Positions 39,603 to 50,155 are shown, counted from the first letter of the stretch. The stretch: DNA of 64,000 nucleotides from Ananas comosus (GCF_001540865.1 NW_017893386.1:1-64000), one strand, 5' to 3'. The notes: a model not told the origin generated them from the sequence alone. Translations and numbers: made by a program.

Positions 39603-40135
39603 GGCTACTATACTCTTATGAGTATTGGGCCCTTCGTACTCATAAGTTGTTTTCGATGATGGAGCTTCCGAATCGACGATCCACTTCGTTAAATATGATC
39701 TAGAGTATTTGAAACTTTTAGAAAATAAATTTCGTAATTTTTCGAAATCATAATAAAGTCCATCAAGCGGGCATAAAATGAACTATCAAAATCGAACGAC
39801 GTCCTAAAAATGGATGATCGGATCCTTCAATTTAAGATCGGAGTTATTGATCTTTATCTAGGTAGTGAATAGAATTTTCTATCAAAATTTCAACCAATTC
39901 CGATTCATTTACACCGTTAAACTAGCAAGTATCCCATAACGGTTGTTAAAAATTGTCAATTTTGTGAGTTTTTGATCGTAAGGCAAATGATGTCAAAAAA
40001 TTATGAAAATTAATTTCTAGAAGTTTTAAATGCTCTAGATAATGTTTAACAGTGTGGATCGTCGATTTGGAAGCTCTATCATCGAAAACAACTTATGAGT
40101 ACAAGGGCGATCATACTTATAAGAGTATAGTAGCC
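39603..40135. mobile_element. Long hairpin-ended MITE, copy C (533 bp)
   Basis: The ends GGCTACTATACTCTTATGAG and the inverted right end GGCTACTATACTCTTATAAG match. The terminal hairpin stem is ATGAGTA/TACTCAT-like rather than the GCACGGAG type. The inner arms GAATCGACGATCCACTTCGT and the inverse are family-typical. It is preceded by a (GA)n run. Confidence 0.88.
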
Positions 40136-40450
40136 GACTCTAATAAATATATATTATTATACTAGTAATATATATTATATATAATATAATAATATATATA
40201 TTAGTATATATATATATATACTATAACAAAATTTCTACTATTTAATAATATAGCGCCAACCAAAATTGTAAAGAGACCTATATTTTATAAAATTTAATTA
40301 TTAGATTAAGATTCTAATTTTTTTTTTTTAACTTTCATTCAGGTAATAGAGCTATAATGTTTACATGTGTTTGGCAAGCTAGCTCATTATTCGTGGCTCG
40401 GTTATTAAACGACTGAATACCAGCTATTTTTCATCTCAATATGCTCAACT
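40136..40450. other. AT-rich spacer left of the copia element
   Basis: AT microsatellite around 40150-40220, then sequence with no recognised gene; 40365-40430 resembles a truncated repeat. Confidence 0.5.
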
Positions 40451-41168
40451 TGTTTTAAAATGCGGAACGGCGAAAAATAGATCCAGAAAATAATTTAATG
40501 CAAGAAAAGAAAAGATAAGCGGAAAGAACACACCGATATTTACGTGGTTCGGCCAACGGCCTACGTCCACGGGCGAAGACGGAGCAAATAATTTATTAAT
40601 GTCAAAAAGGCGGAGTACAAAGAAGATCTCTCAAAGAACCAAAATTTAATTAGATCGAAAACGCCGAAATCCGCATCCTACAAGCGACTCCAAATAAGAT
40701 AGCTCGGCTCACCATAGATGATGTGCGGCTCCTTTTTTGATGCCTCGGAATAGCAACAATATGCCTGTCGCCTTAATTAATTAGCATGTGCAGGCCGCGA
40801 CTCCTTCACCTTAATTAATTAGCATGTAACGGGCCGCGGCTCCTTCACCAGAATGTTGACTTAATTAATTAGACTTGAGTCTAATTAACAATGCGGCATC
40901 ATTAGAGCTTGCCTCTAATTAGAGCATGGACCACTAACAACTGAATTAATTTTGCATGGCTCTTAATTGGGTCGCGGCTTCATTAACTTGGCCGTAGCAT
41001 GTATATATAATACATGTCTCCTAATTAGAGTCTAATTCTAATTAGATTAGAATTACACTCCTAATTATAATCCATATATGCCAAATTAAATCTAAATAAT
41101 ATCTAATCCCAATTAGATTAGGATTTATCCTCAATTTAGATAACTACAAATCTAAACCAAATATAACA
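40451..41168 (-). repeat. 3' LTR of the copia element
   Basis: 718 bp, TG...CA ends. It shares GTGGTTCGGCCAACGGCCTA with the other LTR. It is about 80 bp longer than the 5' LTR, with extra sequence around 40680-40870, so the two have diverged by indels. Confidence 0.85.
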
Positions 41169-41302
41169 ATCTCCACCTTGGTTTAATTTGTAGTTTAGCT
41201 GCCGCTATGTCGAGATCGCCACAAAACTTCACCTTGAATTTAATTCGCCTTAATGCTCCTTAACGCTCTGTGTTCCGTCTTCTCCAAACGCCCCATAGGG
41301 TC

Positions 41303-44300
41303 TCAAGTGCTGCCAACTGCCACCAAGTCCAAACAATGTTTGAACTTGGCAATAGTAAGGGACTTAGTAAGCATATCCGCCGGATTGTCCTCAGTACCAA
41401 TTTTCTTAACTGTCAACGTGCGTTTCCCAATCACATCCCGAACAAAGTGAAACTTTACATCGATGTGCTTTGTCCTCTCATGAAACATTTGATCTTTAGA
41501 CAAATGAATAGCACTTTGACTGTCCGAATAAACAACCGTCGGATCCCAATAAGAAGAAAGCTCTCCAAATAAGCCTCTTAGCCACATAGCTTCCTTCACA
41601 CCCTCTGTCATAGCAATATATTCCGCCTCCGTCGTAGACAAGGCGACAATAGGTTGTAGTGAAGCTTTCCAACTAACTGCACATCCGCCAATAGAGAATA
41701 CATAACCTGAAAGTGATCTCCTCCTATCCAAATCACCTGCAAAGTCCGAATCAACATATCCAACCACACTATCCTTACACCTCCCAAACTCTAAACAAGT
41801 GTTAGTGGTACCTCGTAAGTATCTCAAAATCCACTTAACAGCCTGCCAATGAGCCTTACCAGGATTGGTCATATACCTGCTAACCATGCTCACTGCGTAG
41901 GAGATGTCCGGCCGTGTGCAAACCATGGCGTACATTATGCTCCCGACAGCACTGGAATAGGGAACATGTGACATGTACTCCCGCTCATCATCAGACTGCG
42001 GTGATAACTCGGCGGAAAGTCTGAAATGCGCCGCAAAAGGAGTGCTCACTGGTTTTGCGTCTGTCATCCCAAAACGCTTTAAAATCTTCTCTATATATTT
42101 CTCCTGTGTCAAATGCAGTAGTCCTGACTTATTGTCCCTCTTAATTTCCATACCAAGGATTTTCTTAGCAGCACCTAGATCTTTCATCCCAAACTCACCC
42201 TTAAGTAAAGCCTTCAATTTATTTATCTCAACTATGTCGCTGGAAGCAATTAACATATCATCGACATAGAGCAACAAATATATGAAAGATCCCTTATCAA
42301 GCTTTCTAAAATATACGCAACTGTCACGTTTGCTTCTGGAATATCCGTGACCTGTCATGAAGGAGTCGAACCGCTTATACCATTGTCGAGGAGACTGTTT
42401 TAAGCCATAAAGCGATTTCTTTAACAGGCAAACATGGTCCTCCTTCCCTTCAACAATGAATCCCTCCGGCTGTTTCATATAAATTTGCTCCTCAAGTTCT
42501 CCATGCAGAAAAGCTGTCTTAACATCAAGCTGCTCAAGATACAGGTCATTCATGGCTACTAACGATAAAAGAATACGAATAGAAGTATGCTTTACGACGG
42601 GTGAGAAAATATCATTAAAGTCCACACCTTCTACCTGACTGTAGCCCTTAGCAACTAAACGAGCTTTATACCTTGTATCTTCCACGCCAGGGATTCCGTC
42701 CTTTTTCTTGAAGACCCACTTACAGCCGACAATTTTCTTGCCTGTAGGCGGTTTTACCAACTCCCATGTGCGATTCTTATGGAGAGACTCCATCTCCTCA
42801 TTCATCGCCATCAACCACTCTGCAGAACTGGCACCCGAAATAGCTTGATTATATGTGGAAGGTTCACCTTCTTCTTCTGTATCTTGTGCCACTGAAAGAG
42901 CGTACGCAACCATATCTTCATAACCATATCTCTGCGGTGGTTTAATCTGTCTCCTCGCTCTGCCTGTAGCAATGCTCTGCCTCTCAACTTGTGGGGTTTC
43001 AGTTACTGAGATGTCTGTCGACTGAACTTGTTCTGACTGAGAAGAATCCTGTGACTGAACTATACCATCGGTCTCTACCTCCACCTGCTTGCTAGCACTC
43101 GGGGTCTCATTAGAAGAATTACGGTTAGGATATAACATAGCAGATTCATCAAATGTGACATCCCTACTAATAATTAATTTAGACGATTCAGGATACCACA
43201 ATCTATATCCCTTAACCCCCGATGCATAACCAATAAAAATGCACTTTTTAGCCCTAGGTTCTAACTTGCCTTCATTAACATGAACATAAGCAGGACAACC
43301 AAATATTCGCAAATTAGAATAATCAGAAGGGCTACCAGACCATACCTCCTCCGGAGTTTTGCAATCAAGTGCTGAATGTGGAGATCGATTCACTAGATAG
43401 CATGCCGTAGAGATCGCCTCTGCCGAGAAACTCTTAGCTAAGCCAGCATTAGAGAGCATAGAACGGGCCCTCTCCAAAAGAGTTCTATTCATCCGTTCGG
43501 CCACCCCGTTCTGCTGTGGAGTATGCCTAACTGTTTTATGTCGAACGATCCCTTCCTTTTTGCAGAATTCTTCAAACTCTGACGAACAGAATTCCAAACC
43601 GTTGTCGGTCCTTAATCTCTTGATCTTCTTTTCAGTTTGCTTTTCAATCACGACCTTCCACTGCTTGAAATAATTGAACACCTCATCCTTACTTTTCAGA
43701 AAGAACGCCCACACTTTACGAGAATAGTCGTCAATAAAAGTCAATATATATCTAGCACCACCATGAGTAGGAGTACGAGAAGGTCCCCAAAGATCAGAAT
43801 GGATGTAGTCCAGAGTACCTTTTGTTCGGTGAACTGCGGCCTTAAAGCTGACTCTCTTTTGTTTGCCAAGAACACAATGCTCGCAGAAGTCCAACTTTTC
43901 TAAACTCTGACTACCAAGTAAACCTCTCTCGTCCAACTTCATCATACCATATTCACTCATATGGCCCAGTCGCATATGCCATAATCTGGTGCTATCCGAA
44001 TCTGACTTAGAAGAAGAAGTCACTGCTGCTGAACCTGTCACAGTGGAACCCTGTAGAACATATAACATGTCGGACAATTTGGCCTTCATCACTACAAGAT
44101 TCCCTTTAGCGACCTTCATTAATCCATCAGCTGAAGAATACTTAAAGCCTTTAGTATCAAGTGTACCCAATGAGATCAGATTTTTTCTCATATCCGGAAC
44201 ATGCCGAACCTCAGATATAGTCCTCACTACTCCATCGAACATTCGTACCCGAATAGTGCCAATTCCAATAACTGTGCACTTAGAGTGATTTCCCATCAAT

Positions 44301-45160
44301 ACATCTCCACCTTTAATAGGCATGTACGTCGAGAACCATTCTCTATGTGTACAGATATGAAAAGAACATGCGGAGTCCATAAGCCACTCATCCTGTCTGC
44401 GTGTCTTATCCGTAACTGTAAAGACGATATCATTTTTATCTGATTCTCCTGCTGCAACACTTGCTTCTGCTTCAGCATTGATATTTTTCTGACTTTGATT
44501 TTTATCACCGTTATTCTTCCGCTGCTCTTTATTTTTCAACTTGAAACAATCAGCTTTTATGTGACCCTTCTTCTTACAATAACCACAAATCAGATTTCTG
44601 TGCTTTGACTTTGATCTAGATGTACCTCTATTACCGGAACCCTTCTCCCGAGACCTCCCTCTAGCGACCAAACCTTGTCCTGAAGCTCCACCTGTCTCGT
44701 TGCTTATCTGCATGTCAATTCTCTCTTTTGAAAGTAAAGAGGATTTAACATCATCGAGACATAGAGTATCTCGTCCAAACAAGAAAGTCTCACGAAAATT
44801 CTTATAAGAGGGCGGTAGAGAACATAATAATAAAATGGCTTCATCTTCCTCCTCGATTTTAACATCTATCGAGCGGAGATCCATAATAATAGAATTAAAT
44901 TCATCTAAATGCGACTTAATAGAGGTACCTTCCGCCATGCGCAACATGAAGAGACGTTGCTTCAAATATAACTTGTTGGTGAGAGACTTCGTCATATAGA
45001 GAGACTCCAATTTAAGCCAAAGCCCTGCAGCGGTCTTTTCATTCAAGACCTCGCGCAATACCTCATCGGATAAACATAATTGTATTGCCGTAAGAGCTTT
45101 ATCATCAATCTCCTCCTTCTGCTCTGCTGTTAACGAATCGGGCATCTTTTCTTTTCCCAA
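41303..45160 (-). CDS. Copia gag-pol polyprotein (long uninterrupted part)
   Basis: Open for 1285 codons. GAG block about residues 20-120, CCHC zinc knuckle CGYCKKKGHIKADC at 192-205, protease with DSA near 262 in place of the usual DSG-like triad, integrase HHCC near 395-445 (LWHMRLGH, FCEHC), and the integrase core (DLWGP, TDNGLEF, QQNGVAERMNR). Reverse transcriptase follows (QLDVKTAFLHGELEE, YVDDM), then RNase H (DSDFAGD, STTEAEY). The true gag start is upstream: from an ATG at 45267-45269, codons read MTTKFEIQKFDRTNSFALWQ, then hit TAA at 45180-45182, and one extra A follows in GGGAAAAGAAAAG. The canonical N-terminus is therefore broken by one stop and one frameshift; the rest is intact. 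The element is probably immobile on its own. Confidence 0.93.
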   Translation of the reverse strand: MGKEKMPDSLTAEQKEEIDDKALTAIQLCLSDEVLREVLNEKTAAGLWLKLESLYMTKSLTNKLYLKQRLFMLRMAEGTSIKSHLDEFNSIIMDLRSIDVKIEEEDEAILLLCSLPPSYKNFRETFLFGRDTLCLDDVKSSLLSKERIDMQISNETGGASGQGLVARGRSREKGSGNRGTSRSKSKHRNLICGYCKKKGHIKADCFKLKNKEQRKNNGDKNQSQKNINAEAEASVAAGESDKNDIVFTVTDKTRRQDEWLMDSACSFHICTHREWFSTYMPIKGGDVLMGNHSKCTVIGIGTIRVRMFDGVVRTISEVRHVPDMRKNLISLGTLDTKGFKYSSADGLMKVAKGNLVVMKAKLSDMLYVLQGSTVTGSAAVTSSSKSDSDSTRLWHMRLGHMSEYGMMKLDERGLLGSQSLEKLDFCEHCVLGKQKRVSFKAAVHRTKGTLDYIHSDLWGPSRTPTHGGARYILTFIDDYSRKVWAFFLKSKDEVFNYFKQWKVVIEKQTEKKIKRLRTDNGLEFCSSEFEEFCKKEGIVRHKTVRHTPQQNGVAERMNRTLLERARSMLSNAGLAKSFSAEAISTACYLVNRSPHSALDCKTPEEVWSGSPSDYSNLRIFGCPAYVHVNEGKLEPRAKKCIFIGYASGVKGYRLWYPESSKLIISRDVTFDESAMLYPNRNSSNETPSASKQVEVETDGIVQSQDSSQSEQVQSTDISVTETPQVERQSIATGRARRQIKPPQRYGYEDMVAYALSVAQDTEEEGEPSTYNQAISGASSAEWLMAMNEEMESLHKNRTWELVKPPTGKKIVGCKWVFKKKDGIPGVEDTRYKARLVAKGYSQVEGVDFNDIFSPVVKHTSIRILLSLVAMNDLYLEQLDVKTAFLHGELEEQIYMKQPEGFIVEGKEDHVCLLKKSLYGLKQSPRQWYKRFDSFMTGHGYSRSKRDSCVYFRKLDKGSFIYLLLYVDDMLIASSDIVEINKLKALLKGEFGMKDLGAAKKILGMEIKRDNKSGLLHLTQEKYIEKILKRFGMTDAKPVSTPFAAHFRLSAELSPQSDDEREYMSHVPYSSAVGSIMYAMVCTRPDISYAVSMVSRYMTNPGKAHWQAVKWILRYLRGTTNTCLEFGRCKDSVVGYVDSDFAGDLDRRRSLSGYVFSIGGCAVSWKASLQPIVALSTTEAEYIAMTEGVKEAMWLRGLFGELSSYWDPTVVYSDSQSAIHLSKDQMFHERTKHIDVKFHFVRDVIGKRTLTVKKIGTEDNPADMLTKSLTIAKFKHCLDLVAVGST

Positions 45161-45309
45161 ACAGTGCCTTCTGCAATCCTTACTGCGTCAATACAGCACG
45201 CATCTTAACTTGCCATAATGCGAAACTGTTTGTCCTGTCAAATTTCTGAATCTCGAACTTCGTCGTCATCTTAATCCTCAAAGGGAATAGAAAGTCTCTA
45301 ATACTAGTT

Positions 45310-45944
45310 TGTTAAAATTGGAACGGCAAAAAATAGATCTAGAAAATAATTTAATGCAGGAAACGAAAAGAAAAGAAAAGAGGAAAGAGCACACCGATAT
45401 TTACGTGGTTCGGCCAACGGCCTACGTCCACGGGTGAAGACGGAGAAAATACTTTATTAATATCGAAAAGGCGGAGTACAAAAAAGATATCTCGAAAGAC
45501 CAAAGCTTAATTAGATCCGAAAACGCCACAACAATCAACTCAGAAAGAAGGACTTCTCTTAACCCGTACGGACTCCAAAGTGGCGTTAATTAGAGTCGCC
45601 GTGGATCCTCACCGTACGGAACATGAATAGCTTGGTTTAATTAATTAGACTTGGGTCTAATTAACATTGCGGCATCATTAGACCTTGCCTCTAATTAAAG
45701 CACAGACCACACCACCAAGAATTAATTTTGCATGGCTCTTAATTGGGTCGCGGCGTTATTAACTTGGCCGTAGTATGTATATATAATACATGTCTCCTAA
45801 CTAGAGTCTAATTCTAATTATATTAGAATTACATTCCTAATTATAATTCATTTATGCCAAATTAAATCTAAATTATATCCAATTCTAAATAGATTAGGAT
45901 TTAACTCCAATTTAGATAACTACAAATCTAAACCAAATATAACA
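45310..45944 (-). repeat. 5' LTR of the copia element
   Basis: 635 bp, similar to 40451-41168. It directly adjoins internal gag sequence of a related element on its right, with no spacer. Confidence 0.85.
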
Positions 45945-47544
45945 AAGACAAGATTATTGCCATCTAAATTCCTCCTACCACAACACTTGCTTTTGCTCGA
46001 ATATTAATTCTTTTTTTATCTTGATTCTTTTCGCTGTTATTCTTTCGCTAATTTTATTTTTTAACTTAAAGCAATTAGTTTTTATGTGATCTTTCTTCTT
46101 ACAACCGCAAATCAGATTTTTATATTTTGACTTTGATCTATATGTACTTTTGTTACTAAAACCCTTCTCTCGAGACCTCCCTCTAGCGACCAAACTTTCT
46201 GCTGAAGCACCACCTGTCTCGTGCTTATCTGCATATCGAGACATGGAGTATCTTGTTCAAATAAGAAGTTATCACGAAAATTTTTATAAGAGGAGGATAA
46301 AGAACATAATAATAAAAGAGTTTCATCCTCTTCCTTTATTTTGGCACTTATCGAGCGAAGATTCATAACAATAAAATTAAATTCATCTAAATGCAACTTA
46401 ATAGATGTATCTTTTATTATGCGTAATATGAAGAGACGTTACTTCAAATATAATTTGTTGGTGAGAGATTTTTTTATGTATAAAGACTCCAATTTAAGCC
46501 ACAATCCTATAACGGTCTTTTCATCCAATACCTCATGCAATACCTTATTGGATAAATATAATTATATTGCCATAAAAGATTTGGCATCAATCTCGTTCTT
46601 CTGCTCCGGCGTTAATGAATCAGGCATCTTTTCTTTTCCCAATAGTGTCACCTCATTGGATAAATATAATTATATTACCGTAAGAGTTTTGTCATCAATC
46701 TCCTCCTTCTGCTCCGATGTTAATGAATCGGGCATTTTTTCTTTTTCCAACAGTGCCTTCTGTAATCCTTACTATATTAGTATAGCACGCATCTTGGCTT
46801 GCTATAATGCAAAACTGTTGGCCTGTCAAAGTTTTGAATTTCGAACTTCATCGTTATCTTAATCCTCAAGTGAATAGAAAAGGCTTTGATACCAGTTTAT
46901 TAAAATCAAAACAGCGAAAAATAAATTTAGAAAAATATTTAATGTAGAAAAAGAAAAAAAAAAGAGCACATTGAGATTTATATAGTTCGATCACCCGCCT
47001 ACATCCATGGTTTAAGACGAAGCAAATAATGTGGAAGGTGGAGCACAAAAATATAGTCTTTAAAAAGAGCAAAATTCTAATTAGATTGAAAACGCCACAA
47101 TCCCCGTCCATACAAGCAACTTCAAAATCGCTCGGCTCTCACCAATGCACACCACGCCGGTGTTACCACGCATATACGGATTACGGACACAAGAATCATC
47201 TCTTGCGTTGCTCAAGCGCGCACAGCTTGCCTCAATTATGCTTGCCCCTTTTAATTAGAGTTCCAGTTGAGAGGCTCTGCTGTCTCTCACCTGCATGGCT
47301 TAATTAGAGCTTAATAAGGCATCGCTTCATGGCTTCATTAATTTAGCCATAGCAATATATATATATATATATATATAATACATATATATATAGGCCATAA
47401 ACACAAGTCTAATTCTAATTGAATTAGAATTAAACTCCTATTTATAATTCATATAGCCCAAATTAATTTAAATTACATTTTATTCTAATTAGGCTAGAAT
47501 TTAACTTCAATTTAGATAACTATAAATCTAAATCCAATATAACA
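45945..47544 (-). mobile_element. Partial, decayed copia relative (5' LTR plus gag)
   Basis: The LTR at about 46898-47544 ends TATAACA like the neighbouring LTRs. It is followed on the minus strand by a well-kept primer-binding site (AACTGGTATCAAAGCC) and gag sequence homologous to the full element, including a CCHC-like remnant. The frame is broken in several places. Pol and the 3' LTR of its own are absent; the sequence stops where the full element's LTR begins. A segment of early gag is present twice (about 46512-46640 and 46645-46750). Confidence 0.85.
46898..47544 (-). repeat. 5' LTR of the partial copia relative
   Basis: About 647 bp. It aligns with the other two LTRs but is clearly diverged and carries an AT microsatellite at about 47347-47380. 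Confidence 0.8.
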
Positions 47545-47907
47545 TATATTTTAGAGAAATTTATCTGTCACTGAATATCTTTATACCAAGCTGTACGAAA
47601 TTAACGCTTTTATTACCTTACAAATTAAGAACACTTATACAATATTACCTCGATCACATACAACAATTATTTTATAGTAGACTCGCACACACTCATGCCC
47701 ACATTATTTTATGATAGACCGGCACACACACATACACACCTGAAGTTGCAAGTGACTGGCACACCAACCCTCCTCTAAATCTCTCCATACTCTGAACTCT
47801 CTATATATGCTACTATTGCTTAACACTGCGGCTTAGTGTGAGGACCTCACACCAATTTGTAGGCATCCAGTGTCTGCTCGGAGTGACTTAAGCTAAATTG
47901 GACACAA
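47545..47907. repeat. 3' flank of DUF247 gene 1, shared with DUF247 gene 2
   Basis: This 360-bp block resembles about 62645-63016 (GAAATTTATCTGTCACTGAATATC versus GAAATTTATCTATCACTAAATATC; shared GAGGACCTCACACCAATTTG). It contains the 3' UTR. The copia relative ends at its left border. Confidence 0.8.
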
Positions 47908-49494
47908 CTAATTCCCAGGATGATAGTAAGGGTAGATAGTGTAGACAGTTTGGAGGATGGTGAGAATAAGAAGGACAGCTGCTGCGAACAAAGAAAGGAT
48001 GGCCCATGGATTGCTGAAATAGTCCCTCACCAGCTTCGCCCTCCACGAGGGCCAAGGCGAACTGCAGTACTTCCTCACGCCCCGGAACAGTTCGACGAGG
48101 TAGTGGTTCTCGGGATCCAGGGTGGCGCAGTCGGCGAGCTGGTTGAAGAAGGCCGCCAGGTCCTCGTCGCTCGCCAGATTGTTCTCCAGGATTCCGAGCT
48201 TGTGGAGTATCGCCACATCTTCCCGCGTGTTGATGAGGCAGTCCATGAACACCGCGTAGCTCGTCATGTAAGCCTCCTTCGGCTTGCACCTGCTGCACTG
48301 CTCGAAGGCCACGAGGTTCGAGAACCGAGGTAGGGTGGAGGGCTCCACAGAAAGGAAAGGGATCTCGAGCACGCCATTGTGAAATGCTACATCTAGGAAG
48401 GCACTAAGACGCCTCTGATTCTGATTCTGACTCTGATTCTGATTCTCCTCCTCCTCCTTCTTCTCCTTCTTCTTCTCCTCCTCCTCCTCCTTCTTCCTGT
48501 CCTTCTTCTTCTTCGTCGTCTTCTTCTTAATTGTCACTCCGGCCTCCACGAGCTCGGTAGCGGATGGAATCGTCCTTGGAAATCTTTTCTTAGCCGGCTC
48601 CTGTGACCTGCAATTCTTCAATCGGATACAAGAAAGCAGCAAGGTGATACAAGAGGGGAGCAGGGCGAAGATCCTACACGGCCATAACCATTTGAGAATA
48701 GTACCGCGGATGGTCCTGCCCGTCGGGTTAGTTTGTGGTTTCGTGACATAGCAGTGGTAGTAGAGATGCAACAAGTGACCAAAATCTTTGGCTTCGCGGG
48801 GCACACGTAGGGGGTGATCGTGATTGCCTTGCACTTCCTTGTCTGTGCTCTCTATATCTTCCTCCGGGCTCTCGAGGTTTATGCTCTCGAGGAACTTTAC
48901 AAGAAGCTCCATCAGAGTTGAAGGTATCTCGCTGTCCAAGGTGGGCGTGACGAGTTCGAACAACTCGTCGAGCACGAAGAGGGGGATTTGGTTCTCGAGC
49001 AAGAGCAAATCGTCGCGAATGAGCGGCAAGCTCCAATCCGCAGCGAACAAGTCGTCCTTGTTCCCTTGGTACCACTTGATGAGGAACTCTAGGATGAAGC
49101 ACCCGTCGAGAAGCAGGATCTCCACGAACTTCTTGGCGTTGAGCTTGACAGGTTCGAAGTAGCACCGCCGCGCCTTTGGCTCCAACTCCCTGATCTTGGC
49201 TTTGTAGTAATTGATGCGGCTGTCGCCGCTGCGAGAGCGGAATGACTGGAGGTAACGTTGTTTAAGCCACTCCGTCTCCCGAAGGGAGGGCTCGTCACGG
49301 CAACCGTAGGGGCCGATGGCGACCATTCGGGGCTCGTACAGCTCCTTGTTGCGCTCCCGGATGAGGGCCGGGACGCGGAAGAACGTGAACTTCTTATCCG
49401 CGGCCGTCAGCTCATCGCTTGAGGGGCGTTGTATATGCCTGGCCAGTACCAGGGACTGGGGAATATCTATTCTCGCTTCTTCCAATCCTTCCAT
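47908..49494 (-). CDS. DUF247 (UPF0481) family protein, complete, single exon
   Basis: 528 residues from the ATG at 49492-49494; two codons of open frame precede it without an ATG. DUF247 proteins are plant-specific, usually membrane-anchored and of mostly unknown function; in grasses, DUF247 genes are linked to self-incompatibility loci. Seen here: FFRVPALIRERN and YEPRMVAIGPYG at 38-64, LLLDGCFILEFL near 127-138, LLLLENQIPLFVLDEL at 163-178, TIPSATELVEAGV at 308-320, VLEIPFLSVEPSTLPRFSNL at 375-394, and a C-terminal membrane span about 496-520. Unusual are a second hydrophobic stretch (about 268-291) and a K/E-rich then N/Q-rich insert (322-360) where relatives have a short basic linker. 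The frame is intact. It is a tandem paralogue of the gene at 63017. Confidence 0.9.
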   Translation of the reverse strand: MEGLEEARIDIPQSLVLARHIQRPSSDELTAADKKFTFFRVPALIRERNKELYEPRMVAIGPYGCRDEPSLRETEWLKQRYLQSFRSRSGDSRINYYKAKIRELEPKARRCYFEPVKLNAKKFVEILLLDGCFILEFLIKWYQGNKDDLFAADWSLPLIRDDLLLLENQIPLFVLDELFELVTPTLDSEIPSTLMELLVKFLESINLESPEEDIESTDKEVQGNHDHPLRVPREAKDFGHLLHLYYHCYVTKPQTNPTGRTIRGTILKWLWPCRIFALLPSCITLLLSCIRLKNCRSQEPAKKRFPRTIPSATELVEAGVTIKKKTTKKKKDRKKEEEEEKKKEKKEEEENQNQSQNQNQRRLSAFLDVAFHNGVLEIPFLSVEPSTLPRFSNLVAFEQCSRCKPKEAYMTSYAVFMDCLINTREDVAILHKLGILENNLASDEDLAAFFNQLADCATLDPENHYLVELFRGVRKYCSSPWPSWRAKLVRDYFSNPWAILSLFAAAVLLILTILQTVYTIYPYYHPGN

Positions 49495-49579
49495 CGTCAA
49501 CTTATTGCAGAGTTTCTCAAACGCTCACGAATTAATTGGTGCACAAAAAATAGGTGGGAAGAGTTTTCCTCCCTCGGCT

Positions 49580-49587
49580 TATTTATA
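49580..49587 (-). promoter_or_regulatory. TATA box of DUF247 gene 1
   Basis: TATAAATA on the minus strand, about 86-93 bp upstream of the ATG; spacing fits a short 5' UTR. Confidence 0.55.
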
Positions 49588-49649
49588 ACCGCAGACGCAG
49601 AAGAGCTCCCTGGATTGGGACAGAAATTATTAGGAGACTTGGATTTTTT

Positions 49650-49745
49650 TTTTTTTTTGAGAAATAAATAGAAAGCTATCTGTTTCATTTATTAAGTAAA
49701 ATGAATTGAGCGTACAGAGATAGAAGCAACTTAGGTCTCCCGTAG
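49650..49745 (-). mobile_element. 3' part of a SINE copy
   Basis: Poly-T run, GAGAAATAAATAGAAAGCTATC and CATTTATTAAGTAAAATG, matching the family body; the tRNA-related half is missing. Confidence 0.5.
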
Positions 49746-50001
49746 ATTTGAAATTCAAAGTGTATATTTGAGCCCGTGGAATATATCGCGATTTGGGCGT
49801 TAGATTTCACATCTCGAGTAAAAATTTAATATATATTTAAAAATCACAAAAAAAAAAATTAAATAGTTTTTTAGATAAATTTTTAGTTTCATAACTTAGT
49901 ATCGAATTAATTTTCAAACTCTTAATTTTAAAATTTTTAAAATTCTTAATTATTTTATGTTAGATAAATTTATTTAATTTTTAATGCTAATCTTTTTCTT
50001 C

Positions 50002-50155
50002 TTTTTTTTTTTTGAGAAAAAGGTGATATATTACCCATTTCATTTATTTTTTTGAAAATAAACTCATACCAAATTGTGAAGCAATTAGGTTTCAAACTTA
50101 AAACTTTAGTTACCAACCACCAAATCTGTTGTCACTTACACTAGAGACGGTTGGT
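50002..50155 (-). mobile_element. tRNA-derived SINE copy
   Basis: Poly-T run, GAGAAAAAGGTGATATATTA, body, inverted B-box region (AGGTTTCAAACTTAAAAC) and A-box end (GTCACTTACACTAGAGACGG). Diverged. Confidence 0.65.

Larger units (their letters stand above)
40451..45944 (-). mobile_element. Ty1/copia retrotransposon (Tnt1-like), nearly full length
   Basis: Two related LTRs (40451-41168 and 45310-45944, on the minus strand TGTTATATTTGG...AACA) enclose one polyprotein frame with domain order GAG, protease, integrase, reverse transcriptase, RNase H, which defines copia. A primer-binding site resembling TGGTATCAGAGC but degraded (CTAGTATTAGAGACTTT) follows the 5' LTR at about 45290-45308. The polypurine tract CCAAGGTGGAGAT precedes the 3' LTR at about 41169-41182. 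The bases outside the two ends (CAACT and AAGAC) do not match, so the target duplication is lost or the ends recombined. Confidence 0.92.

Noticed and set aside
47920..49162. Plus-strand frames of 112-137 codons and minus-strand alternative frames over DUF247 gene 1
   Set aside because: Overlapping shadows of one long conserved frame.
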